DNA of 8,586 nucleotides from Oscillospiraceae bacterium (GCA_009785655.1 WQVW01000054.1:1-8586); one strand, 5' to 3'. Counted from the stretch's first letter, positions 1-6,660 are shown. Made by a program: numbers and translations. The notes: generated by a model not told the origin, from the letters alone.

Positions 1-525
1 ATACCCGGCACGAGTGCCGCCTATCAGCTTTGGCCGCGTCCTCGCTGCGACTACCGCGGCTTTGCCGATATGCCTCGTTTTAAGCCGAATCGGCACCGCA
101 ACCCTTTTAAGATGCATTGCAATCAACGTCCCGCCGATGTCAAGTCCAGCGTCCGCCCGAATTTCTTCAATGGCCACAGGATCGCTAAACCCGGCGTAAG
201 CGGCTGAAGCAAACCCGCCCCCCGCTTTCAGCGACGGAACCGCGTTCACTATCTCAAATCCCACGGCATGTGATCGTTCAATAATAATTGCCCTATTCAA
301 ATGCTCACAGCATTGAGCGGCTAAAATCACACCCACTTGCGAAAAAACTTGATAAAGCGACTCAAACACAGCCGTGCCGATTTCCGCACTGGAGCTGCTG
401 CCTATAGCTTCTCCCGCAATCTCGCTTGTAGAACAGCCGACAATAACAATCTGCCCCGGCTTCAGTTTTGCCTCCTGCAGAAGCTCCTGCGCCGCATTTT
501 TTGCGGCTTCTCTTATCTCATCCAA
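1..525 (-). CDS. YwlG/DUF436 (TIGR01440, UPF0340) family protein, 3' end cut by window edge
   Basis: The 175 visible residues begin (M)DEIREAAKNAAQELL and run in one open frame to the left edge. Family features are the segments IVIVGCSTSEIAGE, AAQCCEHLNRA, GFASAAY, DIGGTLIAMHLKRVAVP and a tail KLIGGTRAGY, which matches the usual end of YwlG-type proteins (about 180 aa), so only a few residues are probably missing. The biochemical function of this family is not established. The start is a TTG preceded immediately by an in-frame TAG. A GAGGAG ribosome binding site lies 7 nt upstream, inside the last codons of the HD-domain gene, whose stop overlaps this gene by 8 nt. This suggests translational coupling, with the gene third in a unit driven from about 1600. 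The family call is from recalled motifs and is fairly secure. Confidence 0.85.
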   Translation of the reverse strand, partial: MDEIREAAKNAAQELLQEAKLKPGQIVIVGCSTSEIAGEAIGSSSSAEIGTAVFESLYQVFSQVGVILAAQCCEHLNRAIIIERSHAVGFEIVNAVPSLKAGGGFASAAYAGFSDPVAIEEIRADAGLDIGGTLIAMHLKRVAVPIRLKTRHIGKAAVVAARTRPKLIGGTRAGY

Positions 526-1150
526 CTAAGATCTCCTCATTCCAAATGCCACCCGCGAGTTCGGCCGCGAAGCGTTCGATGAACGTTTCCACAAACGCTG
601 TCTTGTCGTCAAAAATCCTCTTGCTCAAGTCAAAATGCAACTCATCATGCCATCTTGCCGCATCCTCCGGCCACTTGGTTTGGTAATAATCCAACGCATC
701 ATTGATTGTTTCGTCGTGCCCTATTGCGTATGCTGTGAACCTCCATATATAAAGCGTCCCGAAGTGGTCAAGCCAATCGGCATCCTGGTGTATTTTGATT
801 GCGTTGGAATAATTGCTATCGCCCGGCCTCCGGTCGTCGTGGACAGCGATAATGCCGCAGATTTTCTCTAATTCATCCACTGTGCAATGCCCCGTTAACA
901 GCTCCCGAGCCTGTGCCGCGCCTATCGTCCAATGATCGTCCACGCCGTTGCTGATATCATGGAACCACGCGGCGACCGTCAAAATGTCGTCATAGCCGCT
1001 GTCGTTCGGAAAGATAAGCTTCCGCAGCCGCACGGCAAGCGCCGCTGCACGCTCCCCGTGGGCGTACTTGTCGCCCCGCTCATTGTACGGGGAGCTGCGC
1101 TTATTCTCCATCTCGGCCTGCGCGATTTTCTTTATCTCCGGCAGATTCAT
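518..1150 (-). CDS. HD-domain metal-dependent phosphohydrolase
   Basis: A 210-aa cytoplasmic protein. The HD-superfamily metal site is visible in order: H31 in KYAHGERAA, the H64-D65 doublet in AAWFHDIS, a further conserved-looking HD in IIAVHDDRR, and the last Asp in HQDADWLDHFG (about residues 121-130). These residues normally bind one or two divalent metals and hydrolyse phosphoester bonds. Length and layout fit small stand-alone HD hydrolases of the YedJ/YpgQ kind, but the substrate cannot be read from the sequence. I chose the ATG at 1150, which has a GGGGGAG site just upstream, over a TTG at 1174 that lies inside the end of the preceding gene and would add eight residues. The upstream gene ends 13 nt away and the downstream DUF436 gene overlaps by 8 nt, so the three are probably one transcript. 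Confidence 0.85.
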   Translation of the reverse strand: MNLPEIKKIAQAEMENKRSSPYNERGDKYAHGERAAALAVRLRKLIFPNDSGYDDILTVAAWFHDISNGVDDHWTIGAAQARELLTGHCTVDELEKICGIIAVHDDRRPGDSNYSNAIKIHQDADWLDHFGTLYIWRFTAYAIGHDETINDALDYYQTKWPEDAARWHDELHFDLSKRIFDDKTAFVETFIERFAAELAGGIWNEEILVG

Positions 1151-1163
1151 ACTCTCCCCCGCC

Positions 1164-1565
1164 CTATTTATCAAGCGAAATGTTGTCTATACCGTTTTGC
1201 TCAAACTCCTCGATATATTCGTCAATGCGGTCTGTCAGCTCATGCAAATTTTCCGAGCTGATCGGCTCAAAATCCATGTCACGCCGTGCCAACTCCTCGG
1301 CAAGAATTTCAAAGAAAACCGAATCCTCATAGTCGGCAATCGCCTCATGAATCCCGCCATTTTCAAAGGCTGTGGACGAGCCACCATCGGCTTTGTCAAC
1401 CAACGTATCCATTCCGCATGTTTTACAATATTCAAAGAGGCGATTTTCAACCTCGTCATAGTCAGTAAAACGATCCGCACCTCTTGTTGAGTTGAGTATC
1501 CAATTCCCAATGTACGCCATATCAAGAAGGCGCCTAAACTGAAGTTCAGATAATTCAATTTTCAT
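1164..1565 (-). CDS. Uncharacterised acidic 133-aa protein
   Basis: No function is recognised. The protein is strongly acidic, has no signal peptide or membrane segment and is predicted to be mostly helical and cytoplasmic. It begins MKIELSELQFRRLLDMAYIG, continues with NWILNSTRGADRF and DYDEVENRLFEYCKTCGMD, and ends in an acidic helix (HELTDRIDEYIEEFEQNG). The opening resembles conserved hypothetical proteins of about 130-140 aa in Firmicutes, from memory only. It is clearly a real gene: it has an AAGGAGG ribosome binding site 8 nt before the ATG, a TATAAT promoter just upstream, and the HD-domain gene 13 nt downstream. As the promoter-proximal member it probably shares a process with the HD hydrolase and DUF436 protein, but that process is unknown. 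Confidence 0.8.
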   Translation of the reverse strand: MKIELSELQFRRLLDMAYIGNWILNSTRGADRFTDYDEVENRLFEYCKTCGMDTLVDKADGGSSTAFENGGIHEAIADYEDSVFFEILAEELARRDMDFEPISSENLHELTDRIDEYIEEFEQNGIDNISLDK

Positions 1566-1585
1566 AACGCCACCTCCTTATTATC

Positions 1586-1614
1586 ATTATAGCAAACATA
1601 CGCGATAATTTCCA
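1586..1614 (-). promoter_or_regulatory. Sigma-A promoter for the 133aa-HD-DUF436 unit
   Basis: On the minus strand TGGAAA (1614-1609, 4 of 6 matches to TTGACA) is followed after exactly 17 nt by a perfect TATAAT (1591-1586). The ATG of the 133-aa gene follows 20 nt further on with its AAGGAGG site between, giving a leader of only about 14 nt. The terminator of the preceding gene lies just upstream, which fits a new transcription unit starting here. Confidence 0.65.
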
Positions 1615-1644
1615 CAGGTAATTTTGCCGATTTATATACAAACA

Positions 1645-1682
1645 CTAAAAGGGTCTTTGCGTCATACGGCGCAAAAACCCTT
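1645..1682 (-). terminator. Intrinsic terminator after the double zinc-ribbon gene
   Basis: On the minus strand AAGGGT-TTTGCG type arms pair across an 8-nt loop (12 bp with one single-base mismatch between the two blocks, 1649-1682). A short T-rich tail TTAGTGTTTG follows. The tail is weaker than ideal, but the position between a gene end (1750) and the next promoter (about 1600) supports termination. Confidence 0.7.
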
Positions 1683-1749
1683 ATTAGTCACTTCCACCCA
1701 CTAGCTGAAAAGCACTGCTCCCCCGTTAGCGCGGATGTACTGTTTTGTC

Positions 1750-2031
1750 TTACATACCCTCTTCTCTGCTTCTTGCGAAGCAGTCGCTGCAGTATACAGG
1801 TCTGTCTGTTTTCGGCTCAAACGGAACTCTGGCTTCTCCGCCGCACTCGGCGCAGACAGCTGTGAAGTATTCCCGCGGGCCACGTGCTGCAGCCTTCCTG
1901 TTGTCACGGCAGCCTTTGCAACGCTGCGGCTCATTCTGGAAGCCACGCTCTGCATAGAACTCTTGCTCACCGCTTGTGAATATGAACTCTTCGCCACATT
2001 CCTTACAAATTAATGTTTTGTCTTCGTACAT
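1750..2031 (-). CDS. Small protein with two zinc-ribbon modules (zf-Tbcl type)
   Basis: A 93-aa protein with eight cysteines in two CxxC pairs each. Module 1 uses C9/C12 (CKECGEEFIF) and C38/C41 (CKGC), with the QEFYAERGF segment between, typical of the 'probable zinc-ribbon' domain found in many clostridial small proteins. Module 2 uses C60/C63 (CAECGGEARVPF) and C81/C84 (CSDC). All eight presumed zinc ligands are intact. It is basic between the modules (RKAAARGPREY), which would allow nucleic-acid contact, but the role is not known. The ATG has an AGAGG site 7 nt upstream. It is a single-gene unit with its own consensus promoter about 160 bp upstream and an intrinsic terminator downstream. 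Confidence 0.88.
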   Translation of the reverse strand: MYEDKTLICKECGEEFIFTSGEQEFYAERGFQNEPQRCKGCRDNRKAAARGPREYFTAVCAECGGEARVPFEPKTDRPVYCSDCFARSREEGM

Positions 2032-2192
2032 GATGAAACCTCTCTTTTTGACATAAAAATCTTACCCAGGTCGGGTTATATTTGCGTTCAGCCTTACACT
2101 GATTATCGCCACTTTGTAGAATCTGGGCCAGCCTACGCAAGAAATACACGATATGGGTATCACTTTCGTCAAGTTGCGGAGATTCCGATTGT
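2032..2192 (-). other. Long leader of the zinc-ribbon gene, possibly containing a degenerate coding fragment
   Basis: The strong promoter at 2193-2221 gives a leader of about 155 nt before a 93-aa gene, which is long. One minus-strand frame is open across it and reads YFLRRLAQILQSGDNQCKAE then RKYNPTWVRFLC. This has the look of real protein and faintly resembles the 'K-A-x-E-x-x-Y-x-P-x-W' motif found at the ends of some helicase-type proteins. There is no start codon with a ribosome binding site downstream of the promoter, so it is not a functional gene as seen. Complementary TTGCGT/ACGCAA and CCCAG/CTGGG pairs could also fold the leader RNA. I recognise no known riboswitch. Confidence 0.3.
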
Positions 2193-2221
2193 ATTATATT
2201 AACTGCTGACAAGAAAGTCAA
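2193..2221 (-). promoter_or_regulatory. Consensus sigma-A promoter for the double zinc-ribbon gene
   Basis: TTGACT (2221-2216) and a perfect TATAAT (2198-2193) are separated by exactly 17 nt on the minus strand, preceded by an A-rich stretch (AAAAAAAGC) that could act as an UP element. It starts only about 40 nt past the glmM stop, and no convincing terminator separates the two, so some glmM readthrough is possible. Confidence 0.8.
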
Positions 2222-2259
2222 GCTTTTTTTCGCAAATAACATAAAAATTCATTAAATTT

Positions 2260-3615
2260 CTATAATGATTTAATCAAATCTACAAAATATTCCGCTATTT
2301 TGCGGGCTTCTTCTTCTGTTTTGGTCTCAACTAGCACCCTGATGACCGGTTCTGTACCTGATGGACGGATTAGCACACGCCCCTCGCCTTGCAGCAGTTC
2401 GTTCTGTCTTTCCACCGCTTCCAGCAGTTTGGGATTCGCCATAATCGCGTCCCGCTCCTGCTTCCCGCCGGAGAGTCTGTAGCTTGGCATCACCTGCACT
2501 AAACGCGGTATATCACGCGCAAGTGCTGAAACGGTTTTGCCGGTCTCGGCTAATATATTCAGCAGCTTTACCGCCACAAGCTGCCCGTCCCCTGTCGTCG
2601 CATCATCTAAAAATATCATATGTCCGGAAGTTTCACCGCCAAGATTACAACCTGTTTCAACCATCATCTCTAACACATGGCGATCCCCAACGTCAGCCCG
2701 GTAGAAATCAAATCCGTTTTCCCGGGCGAAAACATCCATGCCGGAATTTGACAAAATCGTCCCGACCACGCCATTGCCCGCCAGCCGCCCTTTCGCCTTC
2801 ATGTCACGCGAGAAAATAGCAAGCAGTACATCTCCGTCCACCAACTCACCGTTTTCGTCAACGACGAGACATCTGTCCGCATCTCCGTCGAAAGCGAATC
2901 CAACATCGAACTTTTCTGCCTTCACTTTCGCTTGAAGCGTCTCAACATGCGTGGATCCGCAGTTTTCATTGATATTCACACCATCCGGTGCTTCGGCTAT
3001 AATTTCGAGGTCTTCGGAACCCGGATTCAGCCCCGAGAACAGCTGTCTCGCAGTGATCGCCGCTGACCCGTTTGCGCAGTCTACTGCGATTTTTCCCGTA
3101 TATCGCCACTCGGACTTGGAGACGAGGAACTGCAGGTAGTCATATGCCAGCCGCCCGTCATCACGACCTACGCGGCCTAATTCCGAACTTTTCAGCACGG
3201 TGTTTACACCCTCGTCAATCAGCCGCTCGATCTCAAGCTCTTGCGCGTCGCTGAGTTTAAATCCGTCTTTGCCAAATATTTTTATGCCGTTGTGCTCATA
3301 TGGATTGTGCGACGCGGAAATCATAATTCCCATGTCACAGCCGGTTTTTATCGTCAGATACGCCACAGCTGGGGTCGGCAGAACTCCGCATATCGCTGCA
3401 TCAGTCCCGGTAGCGCACAGCCCCGCCGTCAGCGCCGCCTCCAGCATGTCACCCGATATCCGTGTATCTTTCGCGATCAACACGCACGGTTTCTCCGATC
3501 CTTTTTCTTTTTTCAATATGCTGCCCACAGCCAGACCCGTTCTATATGCCAGATCGGCAGTGAGCGTTTCGCCCACAACGCCGCGAATACCATCAGTTCC
3601 GAAATATTTACCCAT
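2260..3615 (-). CDS. glmM: Phosphoglucosamine mutase GlmM
   Basis: Interconverts glucosamine-6-phosphate and glucosamine-1-phosphate, the step between GlmS and GlmU that supplies UDP-GlcNAc for peptidoglycan; a cytoplasmic enzyme. All four alpha-D-phosphohexomutase signatures are intact: ISASHNPYEHNGIKIF with the phosphorylated Ser at 102, the Mg-binding DGDADR loop at 243-248, the sugar-recognition loop GETSGH at 327-332 (many GlmMs have GEQSGH), and the phosphate-binding RPSGTEPVIRV at 417-425. The length of 451 aa is normal. The start is the ATG at 3615 (MGKYFGTDGIRG, the usual family N-terminus) with a GAGGAG site 9 nt upstream; a TTG at 3657 would add 14 unconserved residues. It lies 236 bp downstream of ruvB with no clear terminator between, so it may be read partly from the ruv transcript and partly from a promoter in the gap. 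No glmS-type ribozyme is evident upstream. Confidence 0.97.
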   Translation of the reverse strand: MGKYFGTDGIRGVVGETLTADLAYRTGLAVGSILKKEKGSEKPCVLIAKDTRISGDMLEAALTAGLCATGTDAAICGVLPTPAVAYLTIKTGCDMGIMISASHNPYEHNGIKIFGKDGFKLSDAQELEIERLIDEGVNTVLKSSELGRVGRDDGRLAYDYLQFLVSKSEWRYTGKIAVDCANGSAAITARQLFSGLNPGSEDLEIIAEAPDGVNINENCGSTHVETLQAKVKAEKFDVGFAFDGDADRCLVVDENGELVDGDVLLAIFSRDMKAKGRLAGNGVVGTILSNSGMDVFARENGFDFYRADVGDRHVLEMMVETGCNLGGETSGHMIFLDDATTGDGQLVAVKLLNILAETGKTVSALARDIPRLVQVMPSYRLSGGKQERDAIMANPKLLEAVERQNELLQGEGRVLIRPSGTEPVIRVLVETKTEEEARKIAEYFVDLIKSL

Positions 3616-3696
3616 TTGATAAAGCTCCTCTACTATTGTTAAATTACCGATAGACAAAATGGATGTCCAGCAGAATCAAACATCACTGTTGAAGTG

Positions 3697-3851
3697 TCAA
3701 AAATATCGCACCTCTGATTTCTTTGCCCCACATTTTATAGCATATTCCACCGCTTCGTCAAGGTTTTCCACCTTAAAATCTATGATGCATCATTTGCTGC
3801 TACTTTCCATCTTCCCAAAGCTGCACCATCGCCGAATATAAATATATTATC
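3697..3851 (-). pseudogene. Probable frameshifted C-terminal remnant of an unidentified gene
   Basis: Directly after the ruvB stop, the same minus-strand frame reads DNIFIFGDGAALGRWKVAAN then DAS and a TAG. A second frame, which takes over near 3780, reads IIDFKVENLDEAVEYAIKCG then AKKSEVRYF and TGA (stop at 3697-3699). Together they look like the contiguous end of a real protein with one frameshift: the Gly-Asp-Gly and GRW segment leads into an amphipathic DEAVEYAIKCGAKK helix. No start codon or ribosome binding site goes with it. I do not recognise the family. The alternative is chance open frames, or a leader region whose promoter happens to read like protein. Confidence 0.38.
3734..3761 (-). 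promoter_or_regulatory. Candidate promoter for glmM
   Basis: TTGACG (3761-3756) and TATAAA (3739-3734) are 16 nt apart on the minus strand, about 118 nt before the glmM start. The pair lies inside the apparent coding remnant, so it could be fortuitous. A perfect TTGACA at 3700-3695 has only a poor -10 (GATTCT) 17 nt later. Confidence 0.35.
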
Positions 3852-4898
3852 CTATATCTCCATTTGATCCTGCCCGAAGAACTCGATCCCCAAGTGCTCA
3901 TATGCCTTCCGGGTGACACATCTTCCGCGTGGGGTGCGTTGCAGAAATCCCCGCTGCATCAGGAATGGTTCGTACACGTCTTCAATCGTCACCGGCTCTT
4001 CGTTAATCGTCGCGGCGATTGTGTCCAGCCCCACCGGGCCGCCGCCGTAGTTTTCTATGATGCTCATCAACAGCCGCCTGTCTACAGCATCAAGACCCGT
4101 TTGGTCGATCTCCAGACGTGAGAGCGCATCGTCTGCCGCTTCATAAGTGATGACACCATCACCCCTGACCTCGGCAAAGTCTCGCACCCGCCGCAACAGC
4201 CTGTTGGCGATTCTCGGCGTACCCCGGCTGCGAGAGGCAATCTCCACCGCGCCGCGCGGCTCGATTGGAATCGAGAGCAATTCGGCGGATCGCTCTATAA
4301 TTTCCCGCAGCTGTTCTGTCGTATACAGATCCAGCTTCAAGTCAATCCCGAACCTGTCCCGCAGCGGTGAACTCAGCTGTCCCGCCCGTGTCGTCGCCCC
4401 GACGAGGGTGAAGCTTTTCAGTTCAAGGCAAATCGACGTCGCCGACGGGCCTTGGCCGATGATGATGTCTATCTGTTTATCCTCCATCGCGGGATACAGT
4501 ATCTCCTCAACGGCCCTGTTCATCCTGTGTATCTCGTCAATGAACAGGATGTCGTTTTCGTTCAGGTTCGTCAACAGCGCCGCCAAATCTTTCGGCCGTT
4601 CTATCGCGGGGCCAGAGGTTTTGCGCAAAGCCGAACCCATCTCATTGGCGATAATCGCCGCCAGCGTAGTCTTCCCCAATCCCGGCGGACCGTGCAACAG
4701 CACATGATCCAGCGGCTCATTCCGCCGCCGCGCACCTTCCAGGAATATTGACAAATTCCCCTTTGCCTTGTCTTGTCCAATGTATTCAGCAAGGTTTTTT
4801 GGCCGCAGACTGCCCTCTCCCCCGTCTTCACTGATAAAGGCGGTTGACAGCAGCTCTTCGTCTTCTGAAAATACGTCGTCACTGTAATCTATACTCAT
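3852..4898 (-). CDS. ruvB: Holliday junction branch migration ATPase RuvB
   Basis: Hexameric AAA+ motor that pumps DNA through the RuvA-bound Holliday junction. Motifs in order: a Firmicute-type acidic N-terminal extension (residues 1-28), LRPKNLAEYIGQ (31-42), Walker A GPPGLGKTT (70-78), Walker B ILFIDE (117-122), sensor 1 LVGATTRAG (165-173), arginine finger in PLRDRFG (R180), sensor 2 GTPRIANRLLRR (226-237), and the C-terminal winged helix with GGGPVGLDTIAA and PRGRCVTRKAYEHLG (to about 337). The length of 348 aa is normal and no key residue is missing. The ATG at 4898 has an AGGAG site, but the spacing of about 12 nt is long and may give moderate translation. It is last in a unit with ruvC and ruvA, 31 nt after an unrelated zinc-ribbon membrane protein gene. 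Confidence 0.97.
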   Translation of the reverse strand: MSIDYSDDVFSEDEELLSTAFISEDGGEGSLRPKNLAEYIGQDKAKGNLSIFLEGARRRNEPLDHVLLHGPPGLGKTTLAAIIANEMGSALRKTSGPAIERPKDLAALLTNLNENDILFIDEIHRMNRAVEEILYPAMEDKQIDIIIGQGPSATSICLELKSFTLVGATTRAGQLSSPLRDRFGIDLKLDLYTTEQLREIIERSAELLSIPIEPRGAVEIASRSRGTPRIANRLLRRVRDFAEVRGDGVITYEAADDALSRLEIDQTGLDAVDRRLLMSIIENYGGGPVGLDTIAATINEEPVTIEDVYEPFLMQRGFLQRTPRGRCVTRKAYEHLGIEFFGQDQMEI

Positions 4899-4929
4899 AT
4901 TATATATTGACTCCTGTAATATGTTGCGG

Positions 4930-5433
4930 TTAGTTTCCGGGCACTATCCTTGGCGGGTGAAGGGTTATTCCGTCTATTATTATTACGTCTTCAGATTCAC
5001 GCGAGAAGCTTACATCCGGTTCACTGCCATGTCTAAAAATCCGCCCACGATCAAATATGCGGAAATCTGAAGGGGCGATGGTTCCTGTTGGCATAAAACT
5101 GCCTTCCGGCCAATGTGTTGTACGAGTGGCTTGACGTCCGCTGAATTCATATACCACAATAACTTCATGTGTAAATCTGAAATGCGGCTCTGACACCCAC
5201 TCCCCGTTAAGTGCCCCGCCAAGCGGTGCGCGCTCAATTAAGATAATAATCGCAGCCATAACCGCTAGGAATCCCAGCGTGATCAAGGCAATTCTCTTAA
5301 TCTCTAGTAACCTTATTTGGCGTAGCACCTTCATTGGGCGCAGCGGCTTCCCTTTCGGATTAAAGGGGGCATCACAATGCGGGCAGTACAAGTCACCGGT
5401 TCCCATTTTTTTACCGCAAGTTGAACATGTCAT
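4930..5433 (-). CDS. Zinc-ribbon single-pass membrane protein between ruvA and ruvB
   Basis: A 167-aa protein of unknown function. An N-terminal zinc ribbon has C3/C6 (CSTCGKK) and C17/C20 (CPHC). A basic linker (KGKPLRPMKVLRQIRLLEIKR, about 28-47) follows, then one hydrophobic helix (about 48-66, IALITLGFLAVMAAIIILI). The remaining 100 residues are a soluble domain, probably outside the cell given the positive linker on the ribbon side; it is rich in beta-prone stretches (HEVIVVYEF, DVSFSRESEDVIIIDGITL) and starts GALNGEWVSEPHFRF. Zinc ribbon plus membrane helix plus exported domain is a common clostridial layout of unknown role. The ATG has a very good AGGAGG site 8 nt upstream. It starts 67 nt after the ruvA stop and ends 31 nt before the ruvB start. 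Its position splits the usual ruvA-ruvB pair, and nothing in it suggests a role in recombination. Confidence 0.8.
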   Translation of the reverse strand: MTCSTCGKKMGTGDLYCPHCDAPFNPKGKPLRPMKVLRQIRLLEIKRIALITLGFLAVMAAIIILIERAPLGGALNGEWVSEPHFRFTHEVIVVYEFSGRQATRTTHWPEGSFMPTGTIAPSDFRIFDRGRIFRHGSEPDVSFSRESEDVIIIDGITLHPPRIVPGN

Positions 5434-5454
5434 ATCGCTTCCCTCCTGTCAAGT

Positions 5455-5483
5455 ATTATAATACCGCTGTCAGCGGCAATGAT
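5455..5483 (-). promoter_or_regulatory. Weak internal promoter candidate with a palindrome in its spacer
   Basis: A perfect TATAAT (5460-5455) lies 21 nt before the zinc-ribbon gene start, but the hexamer 17 nt upstream (ATCATT) is poor. The spacer contains an interrupted palindrome, CCGCT-GTC-AGCGG (5464-5476), that extends by a G.T and a T-A pair on the transcript. It could be an operator, a small RNA hairpin between ruvA and the next gene, or chance. There is no T-run, so it is not a typical terminator. Confidence 0.3.
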
Positions 5484-5500
5484 TCCTTAAGGACGTACCC

Positions 5501-6106
5501 CTACTTCACACTGTTCTTCAAAACCTCGCGCACAATCTCTTCAACCGTCAGCGATTGCATGTCAACCCCGCGCATCGCCGCCGATATCTCGCCCGAGCTA
5601 TAGCCAAGCACAGCCAGTGCCGCCGAGGCGTCGTTGAGTTTTGAACCCGCCTGTCCTGCTTCCCCGCTCGGCGGAACGTATCCCGCTGCTTTGAGGGACG
5701 CGGATTCTTTGCTGACTTTATCCTTCAGCTCCAGAATAACGCGCTGGGCGATTTTCTTGCCGATTCCGGGCGCGATTGTCAGCGCAGTCTCGTCTTCGCT
5801 GATGATCGCAAGTGCTAAGGATTCCGGCGTGCTGGATGACAGTATCGACAACGCCGCCTTCGGGCCGACACCGGATACGCTAATCAAAAGCTCAAAGCAC
5901 CGTTTTTCGTTTAAATCATAAAACCCGTATATGTCGAATGCGTCTTCTTTGATGTAACAATACGTATACAGCCGCGCCTTCTTGCCTGTCTCCAGGCGAG
6001 AGAGTGTATTCGCCGTCGTCATGCAGGCATATCCTGCCCCGCCCGCGTCGATCACGGCCAGATTCTGGGCGATGATCGCCACCGCGCCTTCTAAATAGTA
6101 GAACAT
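5501..6106 (-). CDS. ruvA: Holliday junction DNA-binding protein RuvA
   Basis: Tetrameric structure-specific DNA-binding subunit that holds the four-way junction open and recruits RuvB. Domain I is the N-terminal OB-fold (MFYYLEGAVAII to about 62, including YCYIKEDAFDIYGF). Domain II has the two helix-hairpin-helix motifs, SVSGVGPKAA (77-86) and IAPGIGKKIAQR (111-122). An acidic/Gly-rich flexible linker covers about 131-156, and domain III (about 157-200, SAALAVLGYSSGEISAA to VREVLKN) is the RuvB-contacting part. At 201 aa the length is typical. The ATG at 6106 has an AAGGAG site 7 nt upstream, lying inside the end of ruvC; the two genes overlap by 16 nt, which implies coupled translation and a matched supply of RuvC and RuvA. 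Confidence 0.97.
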   Translation of the reverse strand: MFYYLEGAVAIIAQNLAVIDAGGAGYACMTTANTLSRLETGKKARLYTYCYIKEDAFDIYGFYDLNEKRCFELLISVSGVGPKAALSILSSSTPESLALAIISEDETALTIAPGIGKKIAQRVILELKDKVSKESASLKAAGYVPPSGEAGQAGSKLNDASAALAVLGYSSGEISAAMRGVDMQSLTVEEIVREVLKNSVK

Positions 6107-6603
6107 ACGCCGTCTCCTTCTTGATTCATCAGCGAATGGCTGAATCTCGCGTGGCAGATCGCGATGGCAAGTGCATCCGCCGCGTCATCCGGTTTGGGGA
6201 TTTTATCCATTGTCAGCAACCGTTTCACCATGTCCATCACTTGTTTTTTTGTTGCGCGGCCGTATCCCGTCACGGCTTTTTTCACCTGAAGCGGCGTATA
6301 CTCAAACATCGGTATACCGTGTTCTTCACCGGCCAGGATAATCGCCGCGCGCCCGTGGGAGACTGTGATGGCGGTCTTCAAGTTCGTGTTGAAAAACAGC
6401 TCCTCAACCGCAATCGCGTCCGGGCGGAAGGTCTTTATGATCTCGCCCACGTCCATGCGGATCTGCATCAGCCGCAGTGCCAAGCGATCTGTCGCTGGTG
6501 TTGTGATCACGCCATATCGCCGCAGGGTCGGGTTGCCGCCGGATTCCGTGATGATCCCGAAGCCGACCGTTGCGACCCCGGGGTCTATACCTAGTATTAC
6601 CAA
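6091..6603 (-). CDS. ruvC: Holliday junction resolvase RuvC (TTG start)
   Basis: Dimeric Mg-dependent endonuclease that cuts Holliday junctions symmetrically after RuvAB branch migration. The RNase H-like fold is clear and the four acidic catalytic positions are present: D7 in ILGIDPG, the Glu in AVEELFFNTN (E67/E68), and the Asp pair in PDDAADALAIAICH (D140 and D143). The basic stretch GYGRATKKQV (113-122) is the usual junction-contacting region. The length of 170 aa is normal. The start is TTG: no ATG precedes the conserved VILGIDPG, and a GGGGAGG ribosome binding site lies 7 nt upstream. First gene of the ruv unit, with its own promoter 28 nt upstream. The weak start codon may limit resolvase level relative to RuvAB. 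Confidence 0.97.
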   Translation of the reverse strand: MVILGIDPGVATVGFGIITESGGNPTLRRYGVITTPATDRLALRLMQIRMDVGEIIKTFRPDAIAVEELFFNTNLKTAITVSHGRAAIILAGEEHGIPMFEYTPLQVKKAVTGYGRATKKQVMDMVKRLLTMDKIPKPDDAADALAIAICHARFSHSLMNQEGDGVCSTI

Positions 6604-6630
6604 CTCGCGCCCTCCCCTTTTGTTGGGGGT

Positions 6631-6660
6631 ATTATATCATATATTGGCATAAAAAAGCAA
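6631..6660 (-). promoter_or_regulatory. Promoter of the ruvCA-X-ruvB unit
   Basis: A perfect TATAAT (6636-6631) carries an extended -10 TG dinucleotide (TGATATAAT). The best -35, TTGCTT (6660-6655), lies 18 nt upstream and overlaps the distal stem and T-run of the preceding terminator. No LexA-box of the Bacillus kind (GAAC-N4-GTTC) is seen between the promoter and ruvC, so SOS control is not evident. Confidence 0.65.

Noticed and set aside
2003..2242. Minus-strand 79-aa frame starting upstream of the zinc-ribbon gene
   Set aside because: Its only ATG lies upstream of the -35 of the consensus promoter, so that transcript cannot use it, and it has no ribosome binding site. Kept only as a possible remnant.
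2242..2259. Possible terminator after glmM
   Set aside because: Only a weak AT-only pairing (AAATT/AATTT) is present, too unstable to call.
3200..3619. Plus-strand open frame of 139 aa and neighbours opposite glmM
   Set aside because: Shadow of glmM, whose motifs are complete on the minus strand.
3616..3657. Upstream TTG start for GlmM adding 14 residues
   Set aside because: The family begins at MGKYFGTDGIRG and the GAGGAG site serves the ATG at 3615.
3616..3851. glmS-type ribozyme or another riboswitch before glmM
   Set aside because: No recognisable conserved core; the interval reads better as a coding remnant plus promoter.
4147..4707. Plus-strand open frame of 186 aa
   Set aside because: It is antisense to ruvB, has no ribosome binding site, and its Ser/Arg-rich composition is that of a shadow frame. 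The ruvB reading is certain.
6121..6594. Plus-strand open frame of 157 aa
   Set aside because: Antisense to ruvC; rich in His, Arg and Cys and without a ribosome binding site.
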